NCBI GenBank assembly: GCA_944323735.1 | Contig: CALUTO010000008.1 | Coordinates: 1-64,000, forward strand | DNA: 64,000 nt | Direction: 5' to 3' | From: Candidatus Gastranaerophilales bacterium | GTDB lineage: Bacteria > Cyanobacteriota > Vampirovibrionia > Gastranaerophilales > Gastranaerophilaceae | In this document: positions 26,681 through 35,449 of the stretch, one piece after another | Position numbering within the stretch: position 1 is the stretch's first letter | Layout: each line of letters opens with the position of its first letter | Notes under the pieces: generated by a model | Databases searched by the model: none | Told to the model about the DNA's origin: nothing | Seen by the model: only the letters and a program-made list of their open reading frames with translations | Position numbers and translations under genes: made by a program

Positions 26681-27631
26681 TTAAAATTTCGTAGTATGCA
26701 AAATATCTAAAAGACAAAACTGCATTTTTTTGACTCTCTCTTCAAGCGGATGATGAACAGCTGAATTGATATTTTTTAGTTTTGTGCATTCCAGATAATG
26801 TATGTCAGAATAATTATCAAATGCCTGAAAAGAAAGTTTTTGCTCCAGTAACAAAAGTTTTTGAAAAAGTTTATCGTCATTACTTTTATAAACATTAGTT
26901 TCTTTAAATAAAAAGTTGTTAAGTTTTAAAAAATAGATATTATCGGAATGCAAACCGATGACCTTTGTTCTCATTATTTTTTTAAAGAAATGTATGCTGC
27001 CGCCTGTAACTGCATAATCACAAAATAAAAATTTTTTCGGAGATTTTTTAACTTTCTCGGCGGTCAATCCCTGCCCCTTCAAAAATCTTATATATCTGGA
27101 AAATCCCTCCTGATGAACAATTGATTTTACTGTTACTTTATTTACCATATGAGACACGCCTGAAAAAGGAATGCGTTTTGTTTCATTTCCCAGATATTCA
27201 AGGCACTTTGAAACCGCCGAAAAAGAACGCCCCACTGAAATAAACACATAATTGCCTTCTCCATATTTTTTATCGAAAATTTTTTTTATAAGTCTTGCAG
27301 TGTCCACAATAATTTCCGCATTTGCAGCCATATCTATCGGTATATTTGAACGTATTGCCTGTATTTGCAAAGGTGACAATTTTTCATAATTTCTGTTTGT
27401 GAAACTTTCCGTATTTTTAAAAGTATTTCTGTATACAAATCCATAGCCCTGTTTGTCTATAGTATGGAGTATCAATTTCCGGTAACTGTTTTTTACGAAT
27501 ACATCGTCCGTTGTAATATAAAGTTTATCATTTTTATTTATTTTACTTAAATATGCTACCGAATATGTTTTTATGTTCTGCCAGTAGTTTTTTATGTCTA
27601 TTTTTGAGGTTTTTATGGTTGGTATTTTCAT
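26681..27631 (-). CDS. unknown protein with phosphoribosyltransferase-like features, 316 aa
   Basis: I do not recognise the family. The middle contains a hydrophobic strand and small-residue loop (YVFISVGRSFSAVSKCLEYLG, positions about 138-158) and later FLFCDYAVTGGSIHFFKK (about 214-231). A strand ending in a TGGS-type loop is how the PRPP loop of phosphoribosyltransferases looks, although the usual acidic pair is only partly present (one Asp). The Lys/Tyr-rich N-terminus and the C-terminal part are otherwise unremarkable. No signal peptide or membrane segment. It lies near the radical SAM gene on the same strand (about 130 bases apart). No clear ribosome site. Confidence 0.5.
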   Translation of the reverse strand: MKIPTIKTSKIDIKNYWQNIKTYSVAYLSKINKNDKLYITTDDVFVKNSYRKLILHTIDKQGYGFVYRNTFKNTESFTNRNYEKLSPLQIQAIRSNIPIDMAANAEIIVDTARLIKKIFDKKYGEGNYVFISVGRSFSAVSKCLEYLGNETKRIPFSGVSHMVNKVTVKSIVHQEGFSRYIRFLKGQGLTAEKVKKSPKKFLFCDYAVTGGSIHFFKKIMRTKVIGLHSDNIYFLKLNNFLFKETNVYKSNDDKLFQKLLLLEQKLSFQAFDNYSDIHYLECTKLKNINSAVHHPLEERVKKMQFCLLDILHTTKF

Positions 27632-27758
27632 GTTTTATTTAAGTTTACAAAATCAAAAAATTTGTCATTGTCTGTTTTACTATTTTTCAGAGATTAAAAA
27701 TCCGGCTGAATTGCTTCTCCAATCCTGCCGGTTACTTTTTATTAATTAATAAGCGTAA

Positions 27759-28382
27759 TTAATATCCGTTTTCAATCCACGGGCGTTCTCTGAATTTTGC
27801 ACCCATAGCCTCGATTTGAGACTTGCAACTCTCAAGATCAACTTTATAATCTTTATAACCTGTAACAATTGTCGCCGTAGTCTCTATATTGTGCTTTACG
27901 CATTCTTTTATAAATTCCTTCATTGCTTCATAAGCATGGGGCAGCTTCGGCAAAGAAATTGCATTATACACTTGTGCGTTTTCTCCGTTAAAGCTGACGG
28001 ATACACTGTCAATCAGACCGACCAGCTCCGGAACTACATTTCTTTTATACACAAGATTTGCCTGACCGTTGGTATTTATTCTTATTTTTAAATGAGGATA
28101 TTTTTCTCTGATATATTTTGCCGTTTCTTTCAGTTCTTCCAGTCTGAGCATCGGCTCGCCATATCCGCAGAATACTATTTCCTGATATTGTCCGGGTTTT
28201 ACATCATCGAGCTGTTTTTTCAACCCCGGCATATCAACTTTTTCTTCAGTCAGGAACAAATTAGCACCGACTACGTCATCCTTTATATCCCGTATGCAGA
28301 ATACACAATTATTGGTACATAAATTTGTCAGATTTATGTAGATTTTTCCATATAAGAGGTATATAAAATTGTTCTGGTTCAT
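27759..28382 (-). CDS. TatD-associated radical SAM protein
   Basis: A compact 207-residue radical SAM protein. The iron-sulphur motif CTNNCVFC lies at about residues 22-29, followed by IRD, and the SAM-contact strand VFCGYGEPMLR at about 72-82. The start, YINLTNLCTNNCVFCIR, fits the small family usually found next to or fused to tatD nucleases. No tatD is adjacent here, so the link is by sequence only. The role of the family is not established. The ATG at 28382 opens in a region with no strong Shine-Dalgarno site. It is divergent from the SNF2 helicase gene. Confidence 0.8.
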   Translation of the reverse strand: MNQNNFIYLLYGKIYINLTNLCTNNCVFCIRDIKDDVVGANLFLTEEKVDMPGLKKQLDDVKPGQYQEIVFCGYGEPMLRLEELKETAKYIREKYPHLKIRINTNGQANLVYKRNVVPELVGLIDSVSVSFNGENAQVYNAISLPKLPHAYEAMKEFIKECVKHNIETTATIVTGYKDYKVDLESCKSQIEAMGAKFRERPWIENGY

Positions 28383-28422
28383 AAGTTTAATTTTGGCACA
28401 ACCTCAATGCTATAATCAAGTA

Positions 28423-28450
28423 TTGTCATTTTTAAAGTTTTGTGTATACT
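28423..28450 (+). promoter_or_regulatory. promoter for the SNF2 helicase gene
   Basis: TTGTCA (28423-28428), 16-base spacer, TATACT (28445-28450): 5/6 each. It predicts a start near 28457 and a 5' leader of about 120 bases containing the inverted repeat at 28503-28525. Confidence 0.5.
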
Positions 28451-28502
28451 TATATTAAGGTAACTAATTTAAGTATAGTTTTATGTTACTTTGAGAGGGG
28501 TT

Positions 28503-28525
28503 AATAAAAAGAAATTCTTTTTATT
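28503..28525. repeat. perfect inverted repeat in the SNF2 leader
   Basis: Eleven-base arms AATAAAAAGAA / TTCTTTTTATT around one central base. It lies in the 5' leader, 51 bases before the start codon. A one-base loop argues against an RNA hairpin and for a dimeric protein site, but the sequence is low in complexity. Confidence 0.4.
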
Positions 28526-28575
28526 GCACCCGAAAATTGTTGCTTTTCAGAAATTTTTTCTGATTTGGTTATTTT

Positions 28576-31500
28576 ATGAAGAAACAAATTAACGCTTGTA
28601 AATTTAACTATAAGTATATAAAAGACAGATCGACCCCCGGAAGCTGGCGCAGAGGTTATGAGGGTCATCAAAAGGGTATTGTTCTGTCTTATGATACAAG
28701 GCTTGCCGGCGTCGATGCAAAAGTAAAAGGAAACTTTAAAGACGCCTACGAGACCAGTCTGACTTTTACACGGGACGGTGTGAAGGCCGATTGCAGCTGC
28801 CCTTTAAAAGAAGAATGGTGCAAACACGCCATTGCTGTAGGTTTAAAAGTCATTGAAGACAAAGTTTATGACCACTATCTTGAAAAAACACACAAGATAA
28901 AAATGGAATACCCTGATGAATATGTTCCTGAAGTGGAAAATCCTCAGGGCAATTATGTTTTTCACTTTAACCCGAAACGCAGACAGAATTTCTTTTCCAT
29001 TCTCGTTATGGATAGAACTACAGGCAAGGTAATACGTGATTTAGAAGCTATTTTAAGAGCTCTTATAGAAATTCAGAGAAATGACCCGTCGTTTGAACTG
29101 AACAACGCACAAAAAATAGAAGTATCTATTTTTCAGCTGCTCCTGCAGCGTTCCAGACTCGACAAAAAAGCAGGCTGGTATGATGTCCCGATAAACAAAT
29201 TCGACGGATTTTTTCAGTTATTATCAAAAGCAGAAGAAGTTCTGGACGGAAAAACAAAAGACAGACTCCGTTTTGATGACAAAGAATGGACACTCACACT
29301 CTCTGTTAATTTTTCAATGGTTGGAAATGTGCTGCTGTCTTTGACATGGGACAGACCTGACGGCAGTGATTCTTACCCGTTTGAAGAAATAAGATATTTT
29401 TCAAGACAGCTCAAATGGGGCAGATACAAAAATGTAATATTCCCCACCACTACACAGGTTTCAGCCCTCCCCCAGAACCTTATTAAAGCCAGTTTTACTG
29501 ATGTCAGAGACTCTGACGGAGCGAAATTTTTATACGAAGAACTTCCGAAACTTCAACAGGTCATGCATGTAGAAGTAGCAGAGGCTATTGAAAAACTTTT
29601 TCTCGAGCAAAAACCTCCAATTAATGTAGTATCTCTCGGGCTTGATTATGACGGCTCACTAAAAGCCTCTCTGGAGTTTGATTATGACGGAACAAGAGTG
29701 CCTTATACAAAGCATATTGAAAAAACTCCGTATGTCACAATTAAAAAACCGAAAGAGGATTTGTTATACTGGGTAAAAAGAAATCCGCAGCACGAAGAAG
29801 CAGCATATAATATGCTTCTTGCATGTAAATTTGCCCCTATGCAAACGAATAACCTCGCACTCGAAAAAGAAAATGCAATCGATTTTTACAACTACTACAT
29901 ACAGCAGGCCGGAGACGGATGGGTGTTTGAAGAAAAAGATGATATGTCATTCTTCAAACTTACAAAAGATAAATTCGAACTCTGTGCAGACATAGATTTT
30001 GCAATAAACACAACGGACAGTTTTGAAATAGATTTATACGGACGAGTCGGTGAAGAAATTCTGCCGTTTGATGATGTCTACTCTCTGACAACGGACGGAA
30101 GCAAATATATCAGAATTAAAAATCTCGGGTTTGCGGAAGTTCCGACAGACAGCGTTTATTCACTGCTGAAAGCATTCAACACTTTTGATGTATACAGGAA
30201 TGATGAAAATAAATATATAGTAAAAACCTACCGTGCTGGCTTGCTTTCCGAAATGGAAAACCTCGGCATGACCATAAAAATGAGCCGTAAATTTTCAAAA
30301 TTCTGGAAACAAATTTCTACTTTTTCAACAATGGATGTTCCGTCTCTGCCCAGAGGCATAAATGCAGAACTCAGAGAATACCAGACCAGAGGATTCGGCT
30401 GGCTGTGGTTTTTGTATCAGTACGGCTTAAATGGTATACTCGCAGATGATATGGGGTTGGGAAAAACATTGCAGGCACTGGCTCTTTTACAAAAAGCAAA
30501 AGAAAAGAATAAAAAGGCCACCTCTCTTGTTGTTTGCCCTACATCTGTTGTTTTTAACTGGGAAAACGAGATTGAAAAATTTGCACCCGGACTGAGCTGT
30601 TTAAAACTCACCGGCTCTGACAGAAAAGAGCTTTTTAAAGAAATATCAAAATATGATATAGTTATTACAAGCTATGCGCTGGTCAGACGTGACATCGAAA
30701 AACTGAAAAAATACGAATTCAGATATGTAATTCTGGATGAATCCCAGAATATAAAAAATGCAGACTCACAAACAGCACAGTCGGTTAAAGAGCTTAAATG
30801 CAAACACAAGCTCGCTCTTTCCGGTACACCGATTGAAAACAGACTCGAAGAACTGTGGTCAATTTTCGATTTTCTTATGCCGGGATTTTTATTTGACAAA
30901 TCGGAATTTAATTACAGGTATGTAAACCCCATAACCGAACGTGAGGATAAAACTGTTGAAAAACGTTTAAAATCCCAGATTTATCCGTTTATCTTAAGAC
31001 GTATGAAAAGAGACGTTGCAAAAGATTTGCCGGATAAGATTGAGAACGTTGCATACTGCGAATTAACGCCTGAGCAAAAAGATTTTTATATGGAAGTTCT
31101 TGATTCCACGAAAGAAGAATTGTTCAAAAGTATTGAAGAACACGGTATTGAAAAAAGCCGCATGTCTATATTCTCGGCTCTGCTGAGACTGCGCCAGATA
31201 TGCTGCCATCCAAGATTGTATGACAAAGAAAATATCAAAGGTATAAAAGAATCCGGCAAATTTGAACAGCTGAAAGAAATGCTCAAAGAAATTATAGCCG
31301 AAGGACACAGGGTACTATTGTTCAGCCAGTTTGTAGATATGCTCGACATAATAAAAGAATGGCTTGAAAGAGAAGGAATAAAACACGAATACCTGACAGG
31401 CAAAACGAAAAACAGACAGGAAGCTGTTGAAAACTTTAACAGCAATCCGACTATACCGATATTCCTTATCAGCCTAAAAGCAGGCGGTACAGGATTGAAT

Positions 31501-31764
31501 CTGACAGGTGCTGACTATGTAATTCACTATGACCCGTGGTGGAATCCGGCTGTAGAAGATCAGGCTACAGACAGAGCATATCGTATCGGACAGACGAAAA
31601 AAGTTTTTGTTTACAGAATGATTACCAAAGGTACGGTTGAAGAAAAAATCCAGAAACTTAAATCGAGAAAAAGAGACCTTGTCGATTCTGTAATCTCTGT
31701 AGACAGAAATATCGGTAAATCATTGACATACGAAGATTTGAAAGATATCTTCTCTCTGGATTAA
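28576..31764 (+). CDS. SWIM zinc-finger SNF2-family helicase
   Basis: A 1062-residue SWI2/SNF2 ATPase. Near the N-terminus is a SWIM zinc finger (CSCP...WCKHA, about residues 74-86). A long bacterial SNF2-associated region follows, then the ATPase: motif I DDMGLGKT (about 624-631), motif II DESQ in place of DEAH/DEAQ, motif III SGTPIENRLEELWS, and the C-terminal helicase lobe with LLFSQFVDML, SLKAGGTGLNLT and the motif VI region DQATDRAYRIGQ. Such proteins remodel protein-DNA complexes, often linked to RNA polymerase recycling or DNA repair; the exact role is unknown. It is full length and shares its transcript direction with ldpA-like, tilS and hpt. Confidence 0.93.
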   Translation: MKKQINACKFNYKYIKDRSTPGSWRRGYEGHQKGIVLSYDTRLAGVDAKVKGNFKDAYETSLTFTRDGVKADCSCPLKEEWCKHAIAVGLKVIEDKVYDHYLEKTHKIKMEYPDEYVPEVENPQGNYVFHFNPKRRQNFFSILVMDRTTGKVIRDLEAILRALIEIQRNDPSFELNNAQKIEVSIFQLLLQRSRLDKKAGWYDVPINKFDGFFQLLSKAEEVLDGKTKDRLRFDDKEWTLTLSVNFSMVGNVLLSLTWDRPDGSDSYPFEEIRYFSRQLKWGRYKNVIFPTTTQVSALPQNLIKASFTDVRDSDGAKFLYEELPKLQQVMHVEVAEAIEKLFLEQKPPINVVSLGLDYDGSLKASLEFDYDGTRVPYTKHIEKTPYVTIKKPKEDLLYWVKRNPQHEEAAYNMLLACKFAPMQTNNLALEKENAIDFYNYYIQQAGDGWVFEEKDDMSFFKLTKDKFELCADIDFAINTTDSFEIDLYGRVGEEILPFDDVYSLTTDGSKYIRIKNLGFAEVPTDSVYSLLKAFNTFDVYRNDENKYIVKTYRAGLLSEMENLGMTIKMSRKFSKFWKQISTFSTMDVPSLPRGINAELREYQTRGFGWLWFLYQYGLNGILADDMGLGKTLQALALLQKAKEKNKKATSLVVCPTSVVFNWENEIEKFAPGLSCLKLTGSDRKELFKEISKYDIVITSYALVRRDIEKLKKYEFRYVILDESQNIKNADSQTAQSVKELKCKHKLALSGTPIENRLEELWSIFDFLMPGFLFDKSEFNYRYVNPITEREDKTVEKRLKSQIYPFILRRMKRDVAKDLPDKIENVAYCELTPEQKDFYMEVLDSTKEELFKSIEEHGIEKSRMSIFSALLRLRQICCHPRLYDKENIKGIKESGKFEQLKEMLKEIIAEGHRVLLFSQFVDMLDIIKEWLEREGIKHEYLTGKTKNRQEAVENFNSNPTIPIFLISLKAGGTGLNLTGADYVIHYDPWWNPAVEDQATDRAYRIGQTKKVFVYRMITKGTVEEKIQKLKSRKRDLVDSVISVDRNIGKSLTYEDLKDIFSLD

Positions 31765-31768
31765 AAAT

Positions 31769-32686
31769 ATGAAAAAAAATCTTTTTAAAATTTTAAATGA
31801 AAGAAAAATATTTAAACTTGTACTCGGTCTCGGAAATCAAAGTGAAGAAAATATTGTTTCAAATGTTGAAATATACGCAAAAGCCGGTTGTGATATGTTC
31901 GACATAAATGCATCAGAAGAAGCGATAAACGCTGTTTACAAAGGGATAGAAAAAGCCGGAAAAAACAAAGAGGATTTTCTGTTGTGTATCAGCACGGGAA
32001 TATCGGGAGATGCACATATAAACAAAGCAGAAATTATTAAATCAAAATGTAGCGGATGTTCTGCCTGTGTAAATGTGTGCCCGCAGGATGCAATTATACT
32101 TCTTGATGATGGTTATCCGTTTGTGCAAAAAGAAAAATGCATAGGCTGCAAAAAATGCAAATGCAAAGCAATTTCATTTTTTGAAAATGAGAGTGATTTT
32201 GATGAAGCATTCAGACTGGCAGAAAAATATAATCTGGATTGTATAGAAATTCATCTCTCATCAAAAAAAGTTCCATATGATTTATTAAAATCATTGATAA
32301 AAAAATCAAAAACACCGCTAAGTTTCTGTTTGGACAGAAAATATTACAGCAATGAAAAAATGAAAAAAATAATTAATAAAATAAAAAAATGGTGCGGCTC
32401 CTCCGAATTTATTATTCAGGCGGACGGTGTCCCGATGTCAGGTGGAGAAAACACTTTTAGCTCTACATTACAGGCTGTTTCAACCGCACATTTAATATCA
32501 GACTTTACTGATTATATTCTGATTTCCGGAGGTACGAACGAAAAAACGTCAGAGCTGGCAAAAATTTGCGGGATAAAATATAATGGAATAAGCGTCGGTT
32601 CATATGCAAGGAATTTAATAAAAGATAAATCACCTGAAGAAGCTGTTCTTCTGGCTAAGAAACTGGTTGACACATGCAAAGAATAA
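31769..32686 (+). CDS. ldpA: LdpA-like iron-sulphur protein
   Basis: A 305-residue soluble protein with an LdpA-like plan. The N-terminal part treats a TIM-barrel-like fold (AKAGCDMFDINAS). The first 4Fe-4S motif is CSGCSACVNVCP at about 94-105. A second, CIGCKKCKC, follows at about 124-132 with its last cysteine two residues earlier than in a standard ferredoxin motif. The C-terminal half carries QADGVPMSGGE and ISGGTNEKT-SVGSYARNLI, which match the LdpA C-terminal domain as I remember it. In Synechococcus LdpA is a redox-sensing protein that feeds light and redox state to the circadian clock. No kai genes are in the window. It starts four bases after the SNF2 stop and overlaps tilS by 13 bases. 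Confidence 0.62.
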   Translation: MKKNLFKILNERKIFKLVLGLGNQSEENIVSNVEIYAKAGCDMFDINASEEAINAVYKGIEKAGKNKEDFLLCISTGISGDAHINKAEIIKSKCSGCSACVNVCPQDAIILLDDGYPFVQKEKCIGCKKCKCKAISFFENESDFDEAFRLAEKYNLDCIEIHLSSKKVPYDLLKSLIKKSKTPLSFCLDRKYYSNEKMKKIINKIKKWCGSSEFIIQADGVPMSGGENTFSSTLQAVSTAHLISDFTDYILISGGTNEKTSELAKICGIKYNGISVGSYARNLIKDKSPEEAVLLAKKLVDTCKE

Positions 32687-34005
32687 TTGCATTTTTAGAA
32701 AAATATAAAATCTTAAATTCAGAAAAAACATTTCTGGTCGGATTTTCCGGAGGCTATGATTCTATGTGCCTGCTGGATATCCTGAATGACCTGTCTAAAA
32801 AAAATAATTTTAAAATCATCGCAGTTCATCTGAACCACAACTGGCGGGGCGAAGAATCCGACAACGAAGAACAAAACTGCAAAGAATTTTGTAAACAACG
32901 GAACATAAATTTTTATTCAGAACGCCTTTCTGACAAAGTCAAAAAAACAGAAACTGCAGCAAGAGAAGCAAGACAGAAATTTTTCAAAAAATGCTGTGAA
33001 AAATTTGAAGCAGCAGGTGTCTTTCTTGCACATAACAAATCAGACAACACAGAAACTGTAATATATAGAATATCTCATGGCACAGGCGTCAAAGGATTAT
33101 GCGGAATAACTGAATATTTTGAAATCTTTGGATATAAAATATACCGCCCGCTGCTATCATGGTCAAGACAAGATGTGGAAGAATATTGCAATACACACAA
33201 GCTCAATCCAAACAACGATTCCAGCAACTTGAATACAAAATACAAAAGGAATTTTCTGCGCCACAAAGTAATAAAAGACTTGAAACAAATAAACCCTGAT
33301 ATAGATAATGCTGTTATGCGGCTGTCAGAAATTGCGGCTTCAGAACAAAATATAATTAAAGAATATCTTGATAAAATCCGTAAAGAAATATCAGATGGAA
33401 ATAAAATCAATACAAAAAAATTTCTTGAACAATCTTTAGATGTCCAAAAAAAATTTATTCATGAAATGTTTATAGAAAAAAATCTTGAATATGATTCAAA
33501 AAAGATAAACGATGTTATTTCTTTTATAACAGAAAATACCCGTACAAAAGCGGGAAATACACTATCTATAACCAGCAATCTCTGGTTATTTTCTGGAGAG
33601 AAATATTTCACCTTCATAGAAAAAACAGAAAAAATTTACGATGAGACTGTTATTAACGGAGAAGGCAGCTATTTATTTAAGAATAAAATATTTGAAATAA
33701 AAAAAATCAACGACATGCCGGAAGAATTTCCGGATGAAACAGAAAATTATGCCTTTGTGAATTTGACATTCCCTCTCATTCTAAGAACCCGAAGAGACGG
33801 TGACATAATAAACCCTTTCGGAATGAAAGGGAGCATGAAACTCAAAAAATATTTTATAAACAAGAATATAGAAAAATACAAACGTGACGAAATTGTGTTA
33901 TTATGCAATGAAAAAGAAGTGCTATGGATACCGGAAGCAGGTTTGAGCGAAAAACTGCGTGCTGAAAAAGCTCCTCTGTATTTCGTGTTAATGAAAGAAA
34001 GATAG
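32674..34005 (+). CDS. tilS: tRNA(Ile)-lysidine synthase
   Basis: Changes C34 of the CAU-anticodon tRNA-Ile to lysidine so that it reads AUA. The PP-loop is FSGGYDS (about residues 23-29), followed by VHLNHNWRG, the family motif LAHNKSDNTETV, and a TGVKGLCGI stretch. The C-terminal TilS domain is present (RRDGDIINPFGMKGSMKLKKYF). At 443 residues it is normal in length. The ATG at 32674 lies inside the preceding gene, which implies translational coupling. The order tilS-hpt with the next gene is a widespread arrangement. Confidence 0.95.
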   Translation: MQRIIAFLEKYKILNSEKTFLVGFSGGYDSMCLLDILNDLSKKNNFKIIAVHLNHNWRGEESDNEEQNCKEFCKQRNINFYSERLSDKVKKTETAAREARQKFFKKCCEKFEAAGVFLAHNKSDNTETVIYRISHGTGVKGLCGITEYFEIFGYKIYRPLLSWSRQDVEEYCNTHKLNPNNDSSNLNTKYKRNFLRHKVIKDLKQINPDIDNAVMRLSEIAASEQNIIKEYLDKIRKEISDGNKINTKKFLEQSLDVQKKFIHEMFIEKNLEYDSKKINDVISFITENTRTKAGNTLSITSNLWLFSGEKYFTFIEKTEKIYDETVINGEGSYLFKNKIFEIKKINDMPEEFPDETENYAFVNLTFPLILRTRRDGDIINPFGMKGSMKLKKYFINKNIEKYKRDEIVLLCNEKEVLWIPEAGLSEKLRAEKAPLYFVLMKER

Positions 34006-34008
34006 TTT

Positions 34009-34545
34009 ATGAAAAAAGATGTAAAAGATTTAAAAATTTTATTCAGTAAAGAACAAGTTCTTAACAGAACAAAAGAACTCGCAGAAGAAATAAACAAAGA
34101 TTTCGGAACTGATGAAGATTTGACCGTTATATGCGTGCTAAAAGGCTCCAGTATTTTCTGCTGTGACCTAATAAAATATCTAAAAATGCCTGTACAGTTA
34201 GAGTTTATAAAAGTTTCGAGCTACGGTAACGAACAAAAATCCTCCGGCAATGTAAAAGCACTTGATTTAACACTGCCAAACCTTGAAGGAAAAAATGTCA
34301 TTATAGTTGAAGATATAATTGACACAGGCTGCACACTGAAATTTTTATGCGATATGCTGCATAGAACCCACTCACCGAAACACCTTGGTATTATTACATT
34401 TTTAAACAAAAAAATAGCCAGAATAACAGACATTCAGCCGGACTATTACGGATTTGAAATTGATGACAAATTTGTTGTCGGATATGGACTAGACTACGAA
34501 GGCTATTTCAGAAATCTGCCATATATAGGATATTTCCCCGACTAA
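34009..34545 (+). CDS. hpt: hypoxanthine phosphoribosyltransferase
   Basis: Purine salvage: joins hypoxanthine or guanine to PRPP. The 178-residue protein has the PRPP-binding loop VIIVEDIIDTGCTL (about 98-111) with the conserved acidic pair, a VLKGSSIFCCDL stretch for pyrophosphate binding, and FVVGYGLDYEGYFRNLP at the C-terminus, characteristic of Hpt. Together with punA at 52.7 kb it gives a route from purine nucleosides to nucleotides. It begins three bases after the tilS stop and its end overlaps the converging acyltransferase by four bases. Confidence 0.95.
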   Translation: MKKDVKDLKILFSKEQVLNRTKELAEEINKDFGTDEDLTVICVLKGSSIFCCDLIKYLKMPVQLEFIKVSSYGNEQKSSGNVKALDLTLPNLEGKNVIIVEDIIDTGCTLKFLCDMLHRTHSPKHLGIITFLNKKIARITDIQPDYYGFEIDDKFVVGYGLDYEGYFRNLPYIGYFPD

Positions 34546-35366
34546 ACACCGGAATTCGTAACTTTAACACGTTTAAGGCGTTTTTCAAGTTTTCTGTACC
34601 ATTTGAGTTTCTGTCTGAATACGTATTCATTGCCCTCGACACAGCCATGCCTGATGCTTTGCAAATGTTCATCACACAGTGCCTCAAAGTTTGTTTCGAG
34701 AATATGCGTCAGTTCCTTTCTGTCCACCTTAGGGTCGGTTAAAGTATATGGCTCGCCGACTTTGACAAGAACCTCGGGTCTGTCCTCTCTTAAAAATACG
34801 TAGTTTACCGAAACGGGAATAAGATTTATTCCTCCGGATTTTTTAACAACATTTTTAGCAATATAAGCCATCCCTGTTTGAAATTCAATCGGACGAAACA
34901 TTGGAGGTCTGATTATCCCCTCCGGAAAAATCCAGAGAGAAATATCTTTGTTACAAAGCTGGTCTACTGCATACTGCAAAGCTTTCATAGACGCCTGCGG
35001 GGATTTTTTGTTCACAGCAAAAGCTCCTGCTTTTGCAAGAATAGGAAACCTGTTCAATTCTTCAATCATCATACGTATAGTTGTATGAAAAACCCTGCGG
35101 CATAAATTATACCCTACTATACCATCCCACCAGTTACAGTGTGGTGCATAAATAATAGACGCAAACTCAGGATTACGCTTATCAAAATTTTCTTTATTTT
35201 TCACCTGCATTGAATAAAATCTGTTCTCAAGCATCCCAAAGAAAAATCGGTCAGCAAGCCAAATCCAGAACGGACCCGTGTGCGCCTCTCTAAACTTTTC
35301 GTCTCTATTTCTAAGTTTTGTTGGTGGTACGTCTGAATACAACGTTTGTTCTACGTATTTTTCCAA
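34542..35366 (-). CDS. PlsC-like lysophospholipid acyltransferase
   Basis: A 274-residue membrane-associated acyltransferase of the PlsC superfamily. The catalytic HX4D motif is HCNWWD (about 80-85), and the acceptor-phosphate motif FPEGIIRPP lies about 70 residues later. There is a hydrophobic stretch near residue 40 but no signal peptide. The acceptor is unknown: it may be lysophosphatidate or a glycolipid. The apparent start is TTG at 35366. GGAG lies 12-17 bases upstream on the minus strand, rather far, so the start is uncertain. The gene converges on hpt with a four-base overlap. Confidence 0.85.
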   Translation of the reverse strand: MEKYVEQTLYSDVPPTKLRNRDEKFREAHTGPFWIWLADRFFFGMLENRFYSMQVKNKENFDKRNPEFASIIYAPHCNWWDGIVGYNLCRRVFHTTIRMMIEELNRFPILAKAGAFAVNKKSPQASMKALQYAVDQLCNKDISLWIFPEGIIRPPMFRPIEFQTGMAYIAKNVVKKSGGINLIPVSVNYVFLREDRPEVLVKVGEPYTLTDPKVDRKELTHILETNFEALCDEHLQSIRHGCVEGNEYVFRQKLKWYRKLEKRLKRVKVTNSGV

Positions 35367-35449
35367 TGTATAACTAACTCTCCTTAGTAATATATTTTAC
35401 CCGTTTTTTGTATTTTTGAAAATATTATTAAGCTATATATTTACAAATA

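Noticed and set aside
26681-27631. Firm call as a phosphoribosyltransferase
   Set aside because: The TGGS-type loop is suggestive, but the acidic pair that contacts PRPP is incomplete and the rest of the fold cannot be aligned by eye.
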